Assembly (NCBI GenBank): GCA_020744425.1
Contig: JAGMUV010000039.1
Span: 310,001 to 374,000, forward strand
Length of the DNA stretch: 64,000 nt
Direction: 5' to 3'
DNA from: Dactylonectria macrodidyma
Lineage: Eukaryota; Ascomycota; Sordariomycetes; Hypocreales; Nectriaceae
The position numbers were made by a program, and so were the translations under genes. The stretch's first letter is position 1. Every line of letters starts with the position of its first letter. Under the pieces are notes generated by a model, which saw only the letters and a list, made by a program, of their open reading frames with translations, was not told the DNA's origin and ran no database searches. This document shows, piece after piece, positions 1-10,816 of this stretch.

Positions 1-42
1 AAGGGGTCCAATTTTTGCTTTACTTGGTTGTTGGACACACTG
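1..42. mobile_element. right terminus of a hAT element entering from the left
   Basis: The sequence ends at 42 in CACACTG and carries the subterminal ACTTGGTTG motif. It closely matches the right end of the complete hAT at 49771-52979, whose last bases are ACTTGGTTGTTGGACACACT followed by G. The element body lies outside the window. It appears inserted into the hAT transposase remnant that continues at 43. The 8-bp duplication cannot be checked from one side. Confidence 0.6.
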
Positions 43-432
43 AGCCTGAGCAAGATGGCCGTGGATATACTGTCAATTCCTGCAATGTCAGCGGAGCCTG
101 AACGACTCTTCTCTGGGGCAAAGATAACGATTACAGACCGTCGAAATCGACTTGGGAGTGATGTAATTGAAGCATTGGAGTGCCTGAAGTCATGGTTTGG
201 GATACGAGATTATCAGGGTGACGAGATTTGTGCAGAAGCGGTTTAGTGATAGGGTCACGTGGGATATATTGGATGTATTGTCACACTGCCAATATATTGG
301 GTTCTTGGCAATAAATACAATATGAGTCATGTTCATATTGGGTAATACAATATGCACCCCTTGACAATACAATAATATTGCGAGGGGGTCCATATTGCCA
401 ATATCGTATTGTTTATATTATTAGCAACACTG
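43..432 (+). pseudogene. hAT transposase C-terminus (dimerisation domain) and element 3' end
   Basis: Reading 43-246 gives the hAT C-terminal dimerisation motif (LSKMAVDIL, then AMSAEPERLFSGAK and RRNRLGSD), followed by a stop. After the stop an AT-rich stretch with repeated CAATAT motifs runs to CAACACTG at 432, which fits a hAT terminal repeat (CAGTGTTG on the other strand). The 5' part of the gene is missing and the terminus of another hAT abuts at 42. It is a dead remnant. The family assignment rests on the dimerisation motif. Confidence 0.75.
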
Positions 433-900
433 CAAATCAGGTTATCCATTGAATGACTAAAACACAGGGCCTTATTGGCCTATCAAAATACGGGTTCTGT
501 ACTTTATTTTAGAATGCATTCGAGGCTTCCTTCTCTCCGGAGAAGACTGCGAGTGGGTGGAAATGGGCAGGTCTCCTGACGTTTGATCGAAAGCCTTCAA
601 TCTAAGGCTGAACTACTTAGATATGAGAACAAAGGACTCCGCGTGACAATTATTCATGAGAAGCAGCGCAGACAGCGTGGTAAAGCTCTGAAAGATTATC
701 TCTTCGATCACACAGATCCTAATTCGTCTCAGGTATTTTGTTGGAGATCACAAGTGTGAGGCGACCAAGTCGGTGGCAAGGTGTGGAAGAAGGTGGAACA
801 TTCTACAAGAGATCGTGCCTGTACATAAACAGTGGTTCCCCTACTGCACATTTAGGATGGATTAAGGTATATAAATCGTCTCATTTCAACATATTTAGCC

Positions 901-3663
901 CAGGCTTTCTATCCATACTCGTATGGAATAAGTGATGGAGTATGGAATATTCCATACTCCATACTCCATATTCCATACGGGCCGTCCGTATTCCATACGT
1001 ATGGAATAAGGCCGGAAGAATATTAATCCAGCCGCAGCCAATTCAGGGGCTGTGTAATTACCAGGCACTTTCATCAGGTTTCCGCTTCGACATCAGCAAC
1101 GAAAAGGCGCGTCGTGATGCGATCGGCCCGGAAATGTTCCAACCGTCCTCCCTCGCTTCAAATCATTCCACTGACCGTGCGGGGTCGGCTTCGTCCACTA
1201 CTGGGCTTCGCTCATCTCCAAGTTCTGCTCCGTAAGATCCATCCGATATTAGCGGCCGTAAGACTCGAAAACGCAAGTTAACTGCAAATACTTGGGCACA
1301 TGCCCGTAAGCCACAGAACTCGGAGCCTGCGCGTTGCCTTCGGAAAAATGAGAAGTTCTATTATTATATGCATTGTAGAGATCCGACCTATTCTACTACT
1401 GTCTTAACCACATTTCGACACCATTTGCTTAAAATCTACGGAATTGAGTTAGTTGCCTACGACCATCCGATCAAGAAACAACGCGACAACCTTATTCAGG
1501 ATGCTTTCGCTAAGGCTAGTGAGGCGAATACTATGAAGCAATTGGCGAGGCAAGAGGAAACTCTTAGAGCTGTAGTTAATCAGAAGGCCGCACTTAAGGC
1601 CCTAGTATAGCTCGTTACTGTCCGCAATCTCTCCTACAACTGCAGCTCTTGGCCAGAATTACACGCGCTTATTTGCGCGGTGAACTACACTGCGGAGGAC
1701 CTAATTAGCCTCTCCCACGGCTCCATTCAAAAGCTTATCTCTAATTCTTATTGTGTGCATAAGGATGTCCTGCAGAGAAAGCTACAATCCTCGTCGTCGA
1801 AGCTCCATCTCTCTGTAGATATTTGGTCAGCTCTGAATCACAAAGCCTTCTTTGGAATTTGCGTCAAATTTGTCGACACGGACGCTAAGGAGACACTGCA
1901 AGCGCTGCTTGCTCTATCAGAGCTACCGGGCCTCGATGGGCCGGGTAGCCATGGCGGAGCTGAGCAGTGGAAGCTTCTCCAGCATGTCCTCGAAGACTAT
2001 AACATCTAGAATAATATCGGCTTCTATACTAGTGATAACTATGGTTCAAACGACAAGCTCTGCCGTTTGCTGGGCAAATATCTTTAAGGGAAAGGCATTA
2101 ACTAGGAGGCAAAGAAGCAGAGGATTCGATACTATAGCTATATCATTAACCTCGCTGTTCAAGCCTTCCTCTTCATGGACTCTAAAGAAGCCGCACGAGC
2201 AGCTCTAGAACAGATTGAGGGTGATGATGAAGTTGCGTTTAGTAGTGACTTTACTGAACGGGTCAAGGCGCAAAAAGCGCTTGGTTAGCGTCGACTGGGG
2301 CCACTTAGCAAAGTCCACAATATCTCAGTGCACATGCGCGAGAATGATTATCAGTAGAATCTATTTAAGAAGCGCGCTAGAAGGTCGTTGGGCCTTGATA
2401 ATGATACGCGCTAGAACTCATGGTTCCTTCTTCTAGACGTTATCCTTAATCTCCAGGAGTACGTAGAGTGGTATTAGAGAAAGTACTATGAGGACACGCA
2501 GGACGATTATCTCACCCCTAATGAGTGGCGAGCCCTACGGGAAACACGCGCTTTCCTTTAACCTTTCTGGAAGATTACTTAACTCACAGAGGGCTGCTAT
2601 ACCACTCTGGACCGCACGCTCTTCACTATGGACGTTCTTCACAAGCATTATACACAAGCCTTCTAAAAGCAATCTGATAATCATTCCCTCTGAAGTTATA
2701 TTGCAGTCTCATGGGCTATATTTAACAAGTATTACTAGCTTATAGATAAGAGCCCTGCCTATAGCGCAGCCATGATACTTCATCCGTCGCAGCGTATGGC
2801 CCATGTTAAGAAGAACTGGCCTAAATCGTAGCATAAACCAGTCCTTAATAGCATGAAGAAGTATTAGGAGGATTACTACCAGGGGTTACCGATTACCACT
2901 ACAACGCCTAAGCTACGAGATAGCCTACAGCCACTCAACGAGTATGACCTACTTGCTCGAGAGCTCGATGTCGTTAGCCCAGCGATAAGTGATCTCGACG
3001 AATACAAGTCCTTCACCGCGGAAACTCCTGTCGCCATCGACTGTTCCCCGCTTGCTTAGTGGCTTAGAGAGGAGCAGCAACAACGATACACCCGTCTATC
3101 CAAAATGGCCGTCGATATCCTCTTAATACCCGCTATGTCGGCCGAGCCAGAGCGCGTCTTTTCTGGCGCACGACGCACAATATCATGGGATTGATGTCGG
3201 CTGGGAAGTCGTATAATTGAGAGAGGAGAGTGCATGAAGAGCTGGATTAAGAGCGGCATCACCTAGGGAATTCCGGTCGACTTAGTCGAAGAGGGGGAGA
3301 ACGAGGAGGAAGGTGGTAGTATGGAAAGGTGGCGGGGCTCAACACCTGATTCTTTTCAAGACTGAAAAGTAAAAATATTATTCCCGCTATTGTAGTCTGT
3401 TTCAGAGTGATCCCAAACCTTCGTCTTTACTGGTTCATACTTTAATGTCAGCGCTGTTTATAGCTGACGGCAGGCAAATCACTGTACAATTACTGAATTG
3501 CAGAGCTCCTAAACCCGGTTCTTTATGATAGTGGTAACTTAGTGTGAGATGACGTCATTTTTTGTATTCCATACGTATGGAATAAGCTTCCATACGAGGC
3601 GCATTCCATATTCCATATTCCATACGGGTCTGTATGGAGTATGGAGTATGGATAGAAAGCCTG
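901..3663 (+). mobile_element. complete hAT element with 8-bp target duplication, mutated
   Basis: Terminal inverted repeats start CAGGCTTTCTATCCATACTC at 901 and end with the reverse complement at 3663. ATTTAGCC occurs directly before (893-900) and after (3664-3671), a perfect 8-bp hAT duplication. Subterminal regions are packed with short palindromes built on CCATAC/GTATGG. Length is 2763 bp. A 412-bp deletion derivative with the same ends sits at 50935-51346. The interior is full of TAG/TAA stops, which suggests RIP. Confidence 0.93.
1365..3265 (+). pseudogene. degenerate hAT transposase
   Basis: Frame fragments recognisable as hAT transposase are scattered through the 901-3663 element. 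A segment at 1680-2009 contains LHLSVDIWSALNHKAFFGI, matching the first catalytic strand region. A segment near 3100-3180 reads SKMAVDILLIPAMSAEPERV, the dimerisation domain. Between them are stops and frame changes, with many TAG codons where CAG would be expected. No intact frame spans more than about 120 codons, so it cannot supply transposase. Confidence 0.8.
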
Positions 3664-4170
3664 ATTTAGCCCAGTAAAAGTCGCCCAAGCTAGTCTGAAG
3701 AAAGTAGCGACAGACACTCAAAAGAAAGAAGAAGCTTTGCAGAAGGAAAGGAAAAAAGTTCAACGACGGCAGCAGGCGGCAGAGCAAAAAGCTCTCGCGT
3801 TGGAGAAGAGGAGGCAACCGGGGGCGGAAATGGAGAGAAAGCGGTAGATAAAGGAAGCCCGGTAGCAAGAGAAGGAGACCAATCGGCAAAGCCAACAAGA
3901 AATGAAACGTCGCAATCAGGAAATGGCACATAAAATACAGCATGGACGACGGGTGGCTTCTGAAGCTCGCGAGAAGAGTCCGGGCTTTCGAGACGAAGTA
4001 ATCGTCGCTCTTCCGCCCACACCAGGGCCGTCGGTAGCATCGCAGGCACCAGGCCTACCAAAGGACAACACAAAAGGGAAGGCAACGACCACCCCTATCC
4101 TCACAGCTCATGCGAAAAGGCCCTCTTTAGTTGTTGAGAGTGGCCGGGAGATGGTAGTTGGATTTCGGAA

Positions 4171-4312
4171 TGTTGAAATGAGCATGTTATGTTGATTAAA
4201 GGAGAAGAAAAACTAGCGCTAACAAGCGGAAGCTATTGACAAGAAGACATCCACATCCCCACCACCAATGGATCGGAATAGCCATTGATCCGTTAAACAA
4301 CGGATCTCAACA
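4171..4312. repeat. solo LTR (142 bp family TGTTGA...TCAACA)
   Basis: It begins TGTTGAAATGAGCATG and ends GGATCTCAACA. It is flanked by CGGAA and CGGAG, a 4-of-5 match to a 5-bp duplication. Two further copies lie at 18686-18826 (perfect CGCTG duplication) and 58658-58799. TG...CA ends with 5-bp duplications fit an LTR. No internal region of this family is visible in the window. Confidence 0.8.
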
Positions 4313-4609
4313 CGGAGCTCAGGGCGGCCGCAGCGGAATAGTAAGCGGCCACGATGGCTTGGTGACTACTAGATGACTTGAGACGAGTCTAGCTGGTGAA
4401 ATTTCATTATTTGTTTAATTTCAGACGATTTGGAGCCGTGGGTGTGGAGTTATTCTTGATTGATGTCGGGAATGCAGGTGAGTGCAAGTCCGGCAGATCA
4501 CCGGAAAATCCCTTAAGACCCTTTCGTTCCTCAAGGCAAAGGCGGGGGTATAGAACCTTTCGTCTCGTCGCTTCGCTTCGTTCCTCAAGGCATCAACCGC
4601 CCCGTCGCC

Positions 4610-5545
4610 ATGGCCATCCCTCCCACTGACACCGTGCTTGATGCCATTGGCAACACACCCTGCGTCCGCCTCAAACACATCGTCCCGGAAGGCTATGCAG
4701 ATGTTTTCCTCAAGCTCGAGTACGTCAACCCGACCGGGTCATACAAAGACCGAATGGCGAAGTCCATGATCGAAGAAGCTGAAAAAAGAGGCGGCCTCAA
4801 AGCAGGGATGACGGTGGTCGAAGCAAGTGGCGGAAGTACCGGGTCATCGTTGGCGCTCGTCTGCGCAGCTAAGGGCCTTAAATGCCTCGTGGTGTCTTCA
4901 AATGCGTTTGCCCTCGAGAAGCTGCAGACGATGAGGGCTTTTGGCACCGAAGTCGACATCATCCAAAGTCCCTCCGGCAAGATCCACGCTGATCTCATAC
5001 CCTCGATGATCCGACGAGTCGCAGAACACACGAAAGATCCTCAAATGTACTGGACTGATCAGTTCAACAACCGTGACGCCTTCGTGGGATACCAGGTGCT
5101 CGGGTCAGAGCTGACAGGCCAATTCCCAAACGGGATTGATGCATTCTGTGGCGCTGTTGGGACTGCTGGTATGGTCATGGGCGTTGCTGACGCCTTGAAA
5201 AGCCGATGGCCCAAGTGTCGAGTTGCGATTCTCGAGCCCGCGTCGTCGCCTTGCATTTCCGAGGGTCGAACTGGAACCCACCATATCGAGGGTATCGGCA
5301 TCGGCATTATCCCGCCTCTTCTTAGCAAAAACCTGTATGATGACGCTTGGGCTATCGAAGAAGAGGAAGCCAGGGTCATGTGTCGTCGGCTAGCCAAGGA
5401 GGAAGGTCTCTTGGTGGGAACTTCGACAGGGCTGAATGTTGTCGGCGCTCTCCGGCTTGCCAAGGAACTTGGATCGGGCAAGACTGTTATCACCATTGCG
5501 TGTGATACAGGACTTAAGTACATGAATGGTGACCTGTTCACTTAA
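4610..5545 (+). CDS. cysteine synthase-like PLP enzyme
   Basis: This 311-residue, single-exon protein of the fold-type II PLP family (O-acetylserine sulfhydrylase / cystathionine beta-synthase group) would make cysteine or a related amino acid from an activated serine. Visible are NTPCVRLK near the N-terminus, the PLP lysine in PTGSYKDR (K46), the substrate loop EASGGSTG (about 71-78; most family members have SGNTG), the glycine-rich phosphate loop GAVGTAGMVMG (about 183-193) and the C-terminal ITIACDTGLKYMNGDLF. Length is normal for the catalytic domain, with no CBS extension. The first ATG follows a C-rich leader (CCGTCGCCATGG), a good eukaryotic start. It is the only intact ordinary gene seen here. 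The substrate is not certain, because members of this fold vary. Confidence 0.9.
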   Translation: MAIPPTDTVLDAIGNTPCVRLKHIVPEGYADVFLKLEYVNPTGSYKDRMAKSMIEEAEKRGGLKAGMTVVEASGGSTGSSLALVCAAKGLKCLVVSSNAFALEKLQTMRAFGTEVDIIQSPSGKIHADLIPSMIRRVAEHTKDPQMYWTDQFNNRDAFVGYQVLGSELTGQFPNGIDAFCGAVGTAGMVMGVADALKSRWPKCRVAILEPASSPCISEGRTGTHHIEGIGIGIIPPLLSKNLYDDAWAIEEEEARVMCRRLAKEEGLLVGTSTGLNVVGALRLAKELGSGKTVITIACDTGLKYMNGDLFT

Positions 5546-5718
5546 TTTTAAGTTGTCCGCGATCGATAGAAGACGAATCATGTCTTTCGGCGTATGCTAG
5601 ATACTGAAAGCCATGCGTTTTACCGCTTTATAGAAGTTGAACACTTAGACTCTTGCCTCTCATTTGAGTTCCTCTCATTTCTTATATATCCCACTTACCT
5701 AGTGCAGTTGTAAGGTGC

Positions 5719-6180
5719 TGTTAGATACGTCAGAGGTGCAAGCTGCACAAAGAAGTCTGTCACGTTTATCAACTGCTGAGACTGCGGCCCGGTTTCAAAG
5801 GCCCGGATCTCTAGCAAACCGGTCTCAAAGACCCGGATACTTTAGATCCGGTCTTAAAAGAACCTTATTGTAGACCCTATGATGACAAGGGCATCTCTGT
5901 ATAAAAAGGCCGCTGCGAGTCCAGCGCTGCTATCAATTCAATTCAATCAACGCAAAAGCAAAAAGCACTGTATTTTAGTTGGATAACTTGAATTTGTCAC
6001 ATCCAGTATATCTATAGTATTTGCACTACCGGTACCTACTAGCGGAGTGCGCATTCCCTTTTGGCGTAGCTGGCAATGCGACAGAATTGAATTGGGTAAT
6101 CAATTCAAGTTCTCCAATTAGATTGCCGCTTTTTTTGCTTTTGCGTTAATTGAATTGAATTGATAGCAGTTGTCAATATC
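5719..6180. repeat. degenerate LTR copy interrupted by a MITE
   Basis: The segment beginning TGTTAGATACGTCAGAGGTG matches the solo LTR at 27400-27622 over about 170 bp, including the TATA-like TATAAAAAGGCCGCTGCGAG near 5900. The right part is split by the MITE at 5933-6163. No convincing target duplication was found, so the exact right end is uncertain. Confidence 0.6.
5933..6163. mobile_element. MITE with about 60-bp inverted repeats and TA duplication
   Basis: Left end TCAATTCAATTCAATCAACG and right end in inverted orientation extend as imperfect repeats of about 60 bp each. Both contain CGCAAAAGCAAAAA and AACTTGAAT. TA lies on both sides (5931-5932 and 6164-6165). Length is 231 bp with no coding capacity. 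TA duplication suggests a Tc1/mariner-type donor; that is inference. Confidence 0.8.
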
Positions 6181-7009
6181 AAGTCGCTCGTTCACAAAAT
6201 GAGGCAAGAATCACGATCGTCGTGAACTTGTTCACGATGAGAGTGAACGACCACCACTAGCATCAGGCAGCAGCCTGCTGCCTATGATATCGGCAGATTG
6301 AACATAGGTATAAGAGACCGACCTTCGTCGCTCCTTTAGATAGAAAATTAAGAGTCTTTCGTTGCCCGATTCACAGGGGATCTTCTTCCCGATCGTTGTT
6401 CAGTCATCCAAACAATCGTGTCGTGCGACAATTGGCCTTTTAGAGACGCCTGCCGGTGGCCTTGATCGACTTAGAGGCCATTTAGGAGACAATGGCATCA
6501 ATGTGGAAGAACTCAGCCAAAGCGTTGCTGCAGCAGCTGCAGAGGATGATGCTTTTTAATTGAGCCTCATATATATGTATGTTCTCTCGAGTTCTCTTCA
6601 TTGCGCAACTCATCTTCGTTGCATACCTTCCCTTCTCTTGGCTGCGCAGCCTCATCGCAATTACACAACCTGCACGCCAACCAGCCCCCCCCCAAAAAGG
6701 GCAAAAACAGAATTCGAACCCAAGGCTTTCACAAATAGCGCAAAAAGGTTACTTGTCAATTGAAACACAGGTCTTGATCTTATCGCAAGTGCACACACTA
6801 AGACCCGCTCTCACCCCTGATACTTTGGAGGCTTCACTTGCGATACGTGTTAAGGTATCATGAGGTCTTCAATGGCCAAAGATATCACACACTAATTGTA
6901 ACCCTTTGTCATATCAGGACCGTGCTGTGCATATATATATAAAGCGCCTGTAAGGGACTACAAGTATTCTCTTTGTTACGCAAATAGACTAAGAGTATTG
7001 ATCACACTG

Positions 7010-7012
<3 letters not shown>
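6166..7012. other. no recognisable gene
   Basis: Around 850 bp with only short frames. A 65-codon frame at 6362-6559 has no recognised motif. A short inverted motif (CGTCGTGAACTTGTTCACGA) occurs near 6220. I see nothing that can be assigned. Confidence 0.5.

Positions 7013-7041
<29 letters not shown>
7013..7041. repeat. (CA)n microsatellite
   Basis: About 14 CA units run without interruption. Confidence 0.95.
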
Positions 7042-7043
<2 letters not shown>

Positions 7044-7263
7044 GTATCTAAAATTACAAGAACAAAGAGATCCTAACGCCACAACAGTACACCTTCCTAT
7101 GTATCCTGCTGCACCTTCGATGACTTCTTGGATACACGAGATGATTGTCTCTTTGAAGGGGTTGTTTCAACCCTGATCTCCTCATCCCCAGCGACAACAA
7201 TCTCGGCCAACACCTAGTACAGGAGGGCGGCCGAGAAAATCTCAGACGCAAGCTCAACCTCCA

Positions 7264-7775
7264 CGGCCGCCGCGACGGTATCGGAGTCCAGTGATGATTT
7301 CACCTGAACAATCGGCGGTATTCCACGCACAAGATCCGGTGTGGAATGGAGACCTCAACGCTTGCGCCTTGGCCGACTGCGATAAGGCCATCCTTCGCGA
7401 GTTCTGGATCGCGCTTGACAATGACCAGATGCAATACTGCAGTAGATGCCAAGAGCGCTGGTTCATCGTATGCTACTACAGTCTACCGTGCACAAGTCAC
7501 AAAGCATCACCGAAGACATGATAGTTACAGATCTGTGCTGCCGGGACTTTCAGACTGGTTTAAGCTACGTGGTTGTCTCTCGCGTGAAAACGCTCGAGGG
7601 TCTGATGTTGGATGCTCCATTTGATCGTAATCACCTGGTCTACGGGTCTCCCCCGGATGGCATGAAGATGAAGATGAGGGATCAGGAGCTTAGAAAACGA
7701 CAGGTTCTCACACGGAATCCGTACATGATATATAATACCAAGAATGGCCATGGCACTGGATCAGTACGTAGATAA
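7264..7775 (+). pseudogene. internally deleted Helitron Rep/helicase remnant
   Basis: Two pieces of a fungal Helitron protein are fused. The first (7264-7467) ends in YCSRCQERWF, resembling a Cys-rich region near the N-terminus of Helitron proteins. The second (7455-7775) is the PIF1-type helicase C-terminus, with the last helicase motif STVHKSQSITEDMIVTD followed by YVVVSRVKTLEGLMLD. The long middle (Rep/HUH nuclease and most helicase motifs) is missing, so the copy is non-autonomous. Family assignment is good for the helicase part and weaker for the first piece. Confidence 0.7.
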
Positions 7776-7830
7776 TGCAGTAGTAGTAGTAGCTTCCCGG
7801 CCCGCGGACACACAGCCTTCGGCTGAGGCT

Positions 7831-7892
7831 ACCCCATGCACCCCATCGCCGACCCAATGTGCATGGGGTGACGTAGTATTTTATTGTACTAG
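7831..7892 (+). other. candidate Helitron 3' terminus (hairpin then CTAG)
   Basis: An 11-bp perfect stem (ACCCCATGCAC, 7831-7841, pairing with 7859-7869) lies about 56 bp after the Helitron helicase stop. CTAG followed by T comes at 7889-7893. Helitrons end in a hairpin and CTRR inserted before T. The 19-bp spacing is longer than usual, so the exact end is tentative. Confidence 0.45.
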
Positions 7893-8071
7893 TGGGTCAA
7901 CCTCGTTTTGACCAATTGGAGGCAATAAAAGTGACGCCCCCGTAAGGATGACGCCCCGGTATCGAAAACATCACGCCCCCCTATCAATTCCCTGAATTAA
8001 ATCAATCAGTAATGATTAACTATATAGTAGTTATGCAATCAAGCCAAATAAACATGCTTGAACTATTGCAG

Positions 8072-9227
8072 TTAAGCTACCACGTCACCACTAAATCGCC
8101 TAACTACATTCTCTGTTACAACAGCAATATCGTTCTGATAATCATTCCAGCCTAGAGCACAAAACCAGCTAATGCTTCCAACTGAGAAGACAGCACCGCC
8201 GCCAGTGGTTTCATAATATATCATATCCGAGCGGATCGAGTCTGTTTGGGTTCCGAGAGTCTTGACCATTGGAAATCCAGCGTCCTCTGGGAAAAGACCA
8301 AATGTGTCTGGATGGCCCACCGAAGAGGCCAAGATGATAGTATTAGTAGGGGACCCATAGCGGACATCCATACGGTCGATTTCGTCTGCGGAAGCACCAC
8401 CTCCGAATCCTCCCAGGGCGTTCTTGCCGAATACAAGTTCTCCGTCGGTCGACGGGTCGAACCGTGCAAATAGCCAGGAAGTTAGGTCGGGGTGTTTAGC
8501 TGGGATATCTGGCTTGATGCAATACGGCACACCTGAACGATCGAGTTAACCTTGGTACAACGGCGTGTCAATAGCCCACCGATCGGGAACTTACCTGGCC
8601 CTGCCCCCTCTCCACAACATCCAACGCCAACGAGATAGTTGGCAGCTTTTCCCCGATCTCGCCAGAGACCACCGACATGACCATCCAGTGAGTGGTGTCT
8701 CTCGCCAGGTTCTTGGTACGACGTTCGAACACCTTGACCACCACGCCTGACCTCGAGACGATGTGGCCTCAATCGATCCACCGCAGACGACCAATAAAAA
8801 CCGTTTCCTCCCAAGTACATCAAGTTTCCACCGCCTCTGAGGTATTCTTCATAAGCCATATATGATGCTAGAGTGTGATACTCCGGATGGCATCCGGTAA
8901 TGACGGTGTTGTAAGCATGCAGTGCCTGAACACCCTGCATGTGAAGGTCGTGATCAGTAACAACATCATACGGGACACCTAGTCGCTCTAGAAAACCTTG
9001 CATGATTAGTTCAGCACTAAGCTCTCGTGGTCGATGACCTGTCCAGTTGATATAATCGGGGCGGCAATTTAGCAAAGGCCGTTTGGCAGACGAGTACATG
9101 ACAGCGCTCAAATCCTTATGGACGTCGTAGCAGGATAGACCTAGATCTCGCCGGCGGTCTTGTTTCTCAAACGTCCCGTCTTTATAAAACCCCAGGGACT
9201 CCAGGCCACCAGGCACCTCGGCGCGAG
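8072..9227 (-). pseudogene. N,N-dimethylformamidase beta-subunit-like, C-terminal half
   Basis: Exon pieces 9227-8595 and 8532-8072 join across a 62-bp intron (8533-8594; GTAAGT donor, TTAAC branch-like site, CAG acceptor) in phase 1. The product matches the C-terminal domain of dimethylformamidase large subunits: YDVVTDHDLH, VITGCHPEYHT, YLRGGGNLMYLGGNGFYW, GGLWRDRG and a final WND...AVVTENVVRRF. Bacterial homologues hydrolyse dimethylformamide; the fungal role is not established. Everything upstream of about LESLGFYKDG is missing because a deleted hAT abuts at 9228, so the gene is 5'-truncated and presumed non-functional. Confidence 0.75.
8533..8594 (-). other. spliceosomal intron in the dimethylformamidase-like remnant
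   Basis: On the minus strand the sequence reads GGCCAG|GTAAGT ... GTTAAC ... TTCAG|GTGTGC. Removing it restores one frame across the two coding pieces. Confidence 0.8.
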
Positions 9228-9987
9228 CAGGGTTCAAATCCATACCACGAAATCCACATATGGATCCATAATGTGGATCCATATCCATTCCATTCCATTC
9301 CACGTGGGCTTCAGCATTTCCATATCCACGCCACGGAGCCCCTTCCACATGTGGAACATGTGGAAATCGTGGAAAATTTTAGGTGGGGTTCGAAAATACC
9401 TGGGTTTTCTTGTCAAATCACGCATATCCTAAGTACTTTCTATCACCCACAACAACACAACATCGATTTGCCACCCCGTTTTCCTCCGTACACAACGAGT
9501 CAATTCTGGGGGCTTCACTGTTACTCGCGTTACTACCCCAAATCGAAATGGCCACTCCCCACCCTACCCAAGTCAACCACATCCGTTCCAGAACGAACAG
9601 AAGAAGACAATCAACAGCTCTTTCAGCTCTACAAAAGCTGGATCTTGACGGAGAGAGACGACGAGGCGCGTCTATAGGTATATCGGTTCGGCTACGATAT
9701 CCAGCATACCAAGAAGCAGGAACGTCGGTGGGTGTGTTGCCTTTGCGTCAAGCAACAGCGGATTCTAATGGACCAATGACAAAAACATTGACGTCACCGA
9801 GGGACGGACGCGACCCACTAATTACCATTGTTGGACGAAGTAGGTTTCCATTCCACAAATTCCACAATATGGATCCATTTCCATAATGGATCCATTTCCA
9901 CCCATTCCACATCGAAATTATTAGTCAGCATCCATATCCACGCCATATTCACAAATGTGTCGTGGAGTGTCGTGGATTTGAACCCTG
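9228..9987 (+). mobile_element. internally deleted hAT element with BED-finger remnant
   Basis: The ends are inverted: CAGGGTTCAAATCCA at 9228 and its complement finishing at 9987. Subterminal regions share repeated GGATCCAT/TCCATTCCA motifs. The interior plus strand (9547-9770) encodes the start of a hAT protein, including a BED-type zinc-finger segment reading RRWVCCLCVKQQR in one frame. The rest of the transposase is gone. Flanking 8-mers (GGCGCGAG, GGCTAGCT) match at only 4 of 8 positions, so the duplication is decayed or absent. The end contains a tRNA B-box-like GGTTCAAATCC, but no A box or tRNA fold was found. Confidence 0.65.
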
Positions 9988-10816
9988 GGCTAGCTCAAGG
10001 CCCTCGGCAACGCCAACGCCATCCGGCGATAGCTTCATTCCGGCTACTCAATCGTCCCTACGAGATGAAATTGTGGTCAGGCTGTAAGAGATTTCTGTGT
10101 GATTCTTGGTCATCTCTAGCTGCTATAGAAATTTTGGTGTGAAAAGGGGAGGTAAGGAAATCTTAGCGAAATTGCCGAATTTCACGTGACAGGTTATATG
10201 ACTAGCAAAAAGGGGTTATTGAAATAGCACGACTCATTATTAATAACCCAACCCAAGTATTGAATGATGGCTTTCTTATTGCTTTTCTAAGCTAGGTTAT
10301 TCCTTCGGATGGGGAGTGAACTAATAGTTCTCTGGGTATAGGCGAGCGTAATTGCCGCAGATAAGTGCCGCAATCTTGCTCCTCCGCGACCCTAGCAATG
10401 ACCCACTAACTTATCGCAGTAGTAGCATTGCTATTCCCTATGTTTGCAATGCGCCAGCCCCTGGCCAATCTCCGTAATTCCTTTTAAAGTACGCCCTGGC
10501 TTTTCTGGGGTGAGCTAACCCAGACTCTGGCTAGTAACTACAGTACCGCATTGTCCCCGTCAAGATTCCCCATATTCTGTTTGGCATGTCATCCTGCTGC
10601 ATACCCCTGCCCCGCGGACAACCCGCAAGCTCCGGATGACGCGCGAGCTCCAGATGATTCGCAAGCCCCCTAGAAGCGGGGTAGTCAGTTAAGGGCTGCA
10701 ACTAGACAACTAGCTAACTTAGGTGAGGTCATCTTACGCCGTAAAGGGCCTGGCTTCTTGGGGCCACAACTGCCGCACAGGCTGTGGGCTTCCTTTAACA
10801 TAAGCCAAACCCTTAA
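9988..10816. other. no recognisable gene
   Basis: About 830 bp of mixed-composition sequence with no frame showing a known domain and no clear repeat partner elsewhere in the window. Confidence 0.5.

Larger units (their letters stand above)
505..4370 (+). pseudogene. pogo/Fot1-like transposase C-terminal remnant, split twice
   Basis: Stretches at 505-735 read like the region after the DDE_1 domain of fungal pogo transposases (AFEASFSPEK... then KGLRV.IIHEKQRRQRGKAL). The charged, coiled-coil tail resumes at 3672-4165 (LKKVATDTQKKEEALQKERK and onward). A complete hAT (901-3663) with its 8-bp duplication and a solo LTR (4171-4312) interrupt it. Several in-frame stops remain, and the catalytic DDE part is absent upstream. 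The call rests on resemblance of the C-terminal tail and flanking order, not on catalytic residues. Confidence 0.6.

Noticed and set aside
6362..6559. 65-codon frame as a small gene
   Set aside because: No start context, motif or conservation could be seen.
7900..7985. Repeated GACGCCCC motifs as a possible CRISPR-like or telomeric array
   Set aside because: Only three irregular copies with no spacing regularity; fungal context makes CRISPR implausible.
9228..9240. GGTTCAAATCC resembles a tRNA B box, suggesting a SINE or tRNA
   Set aside because: No A box or cloverleaf could be placed, and the motif lies in inverted copies at both ends of a deleted hAT.
8482..9348. Start of the dimethylformamidase-like frame at 9348
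   Set aside because: Everything beyond 9227 belongs to the hAT terminal repeat, so that ATG is accidental.
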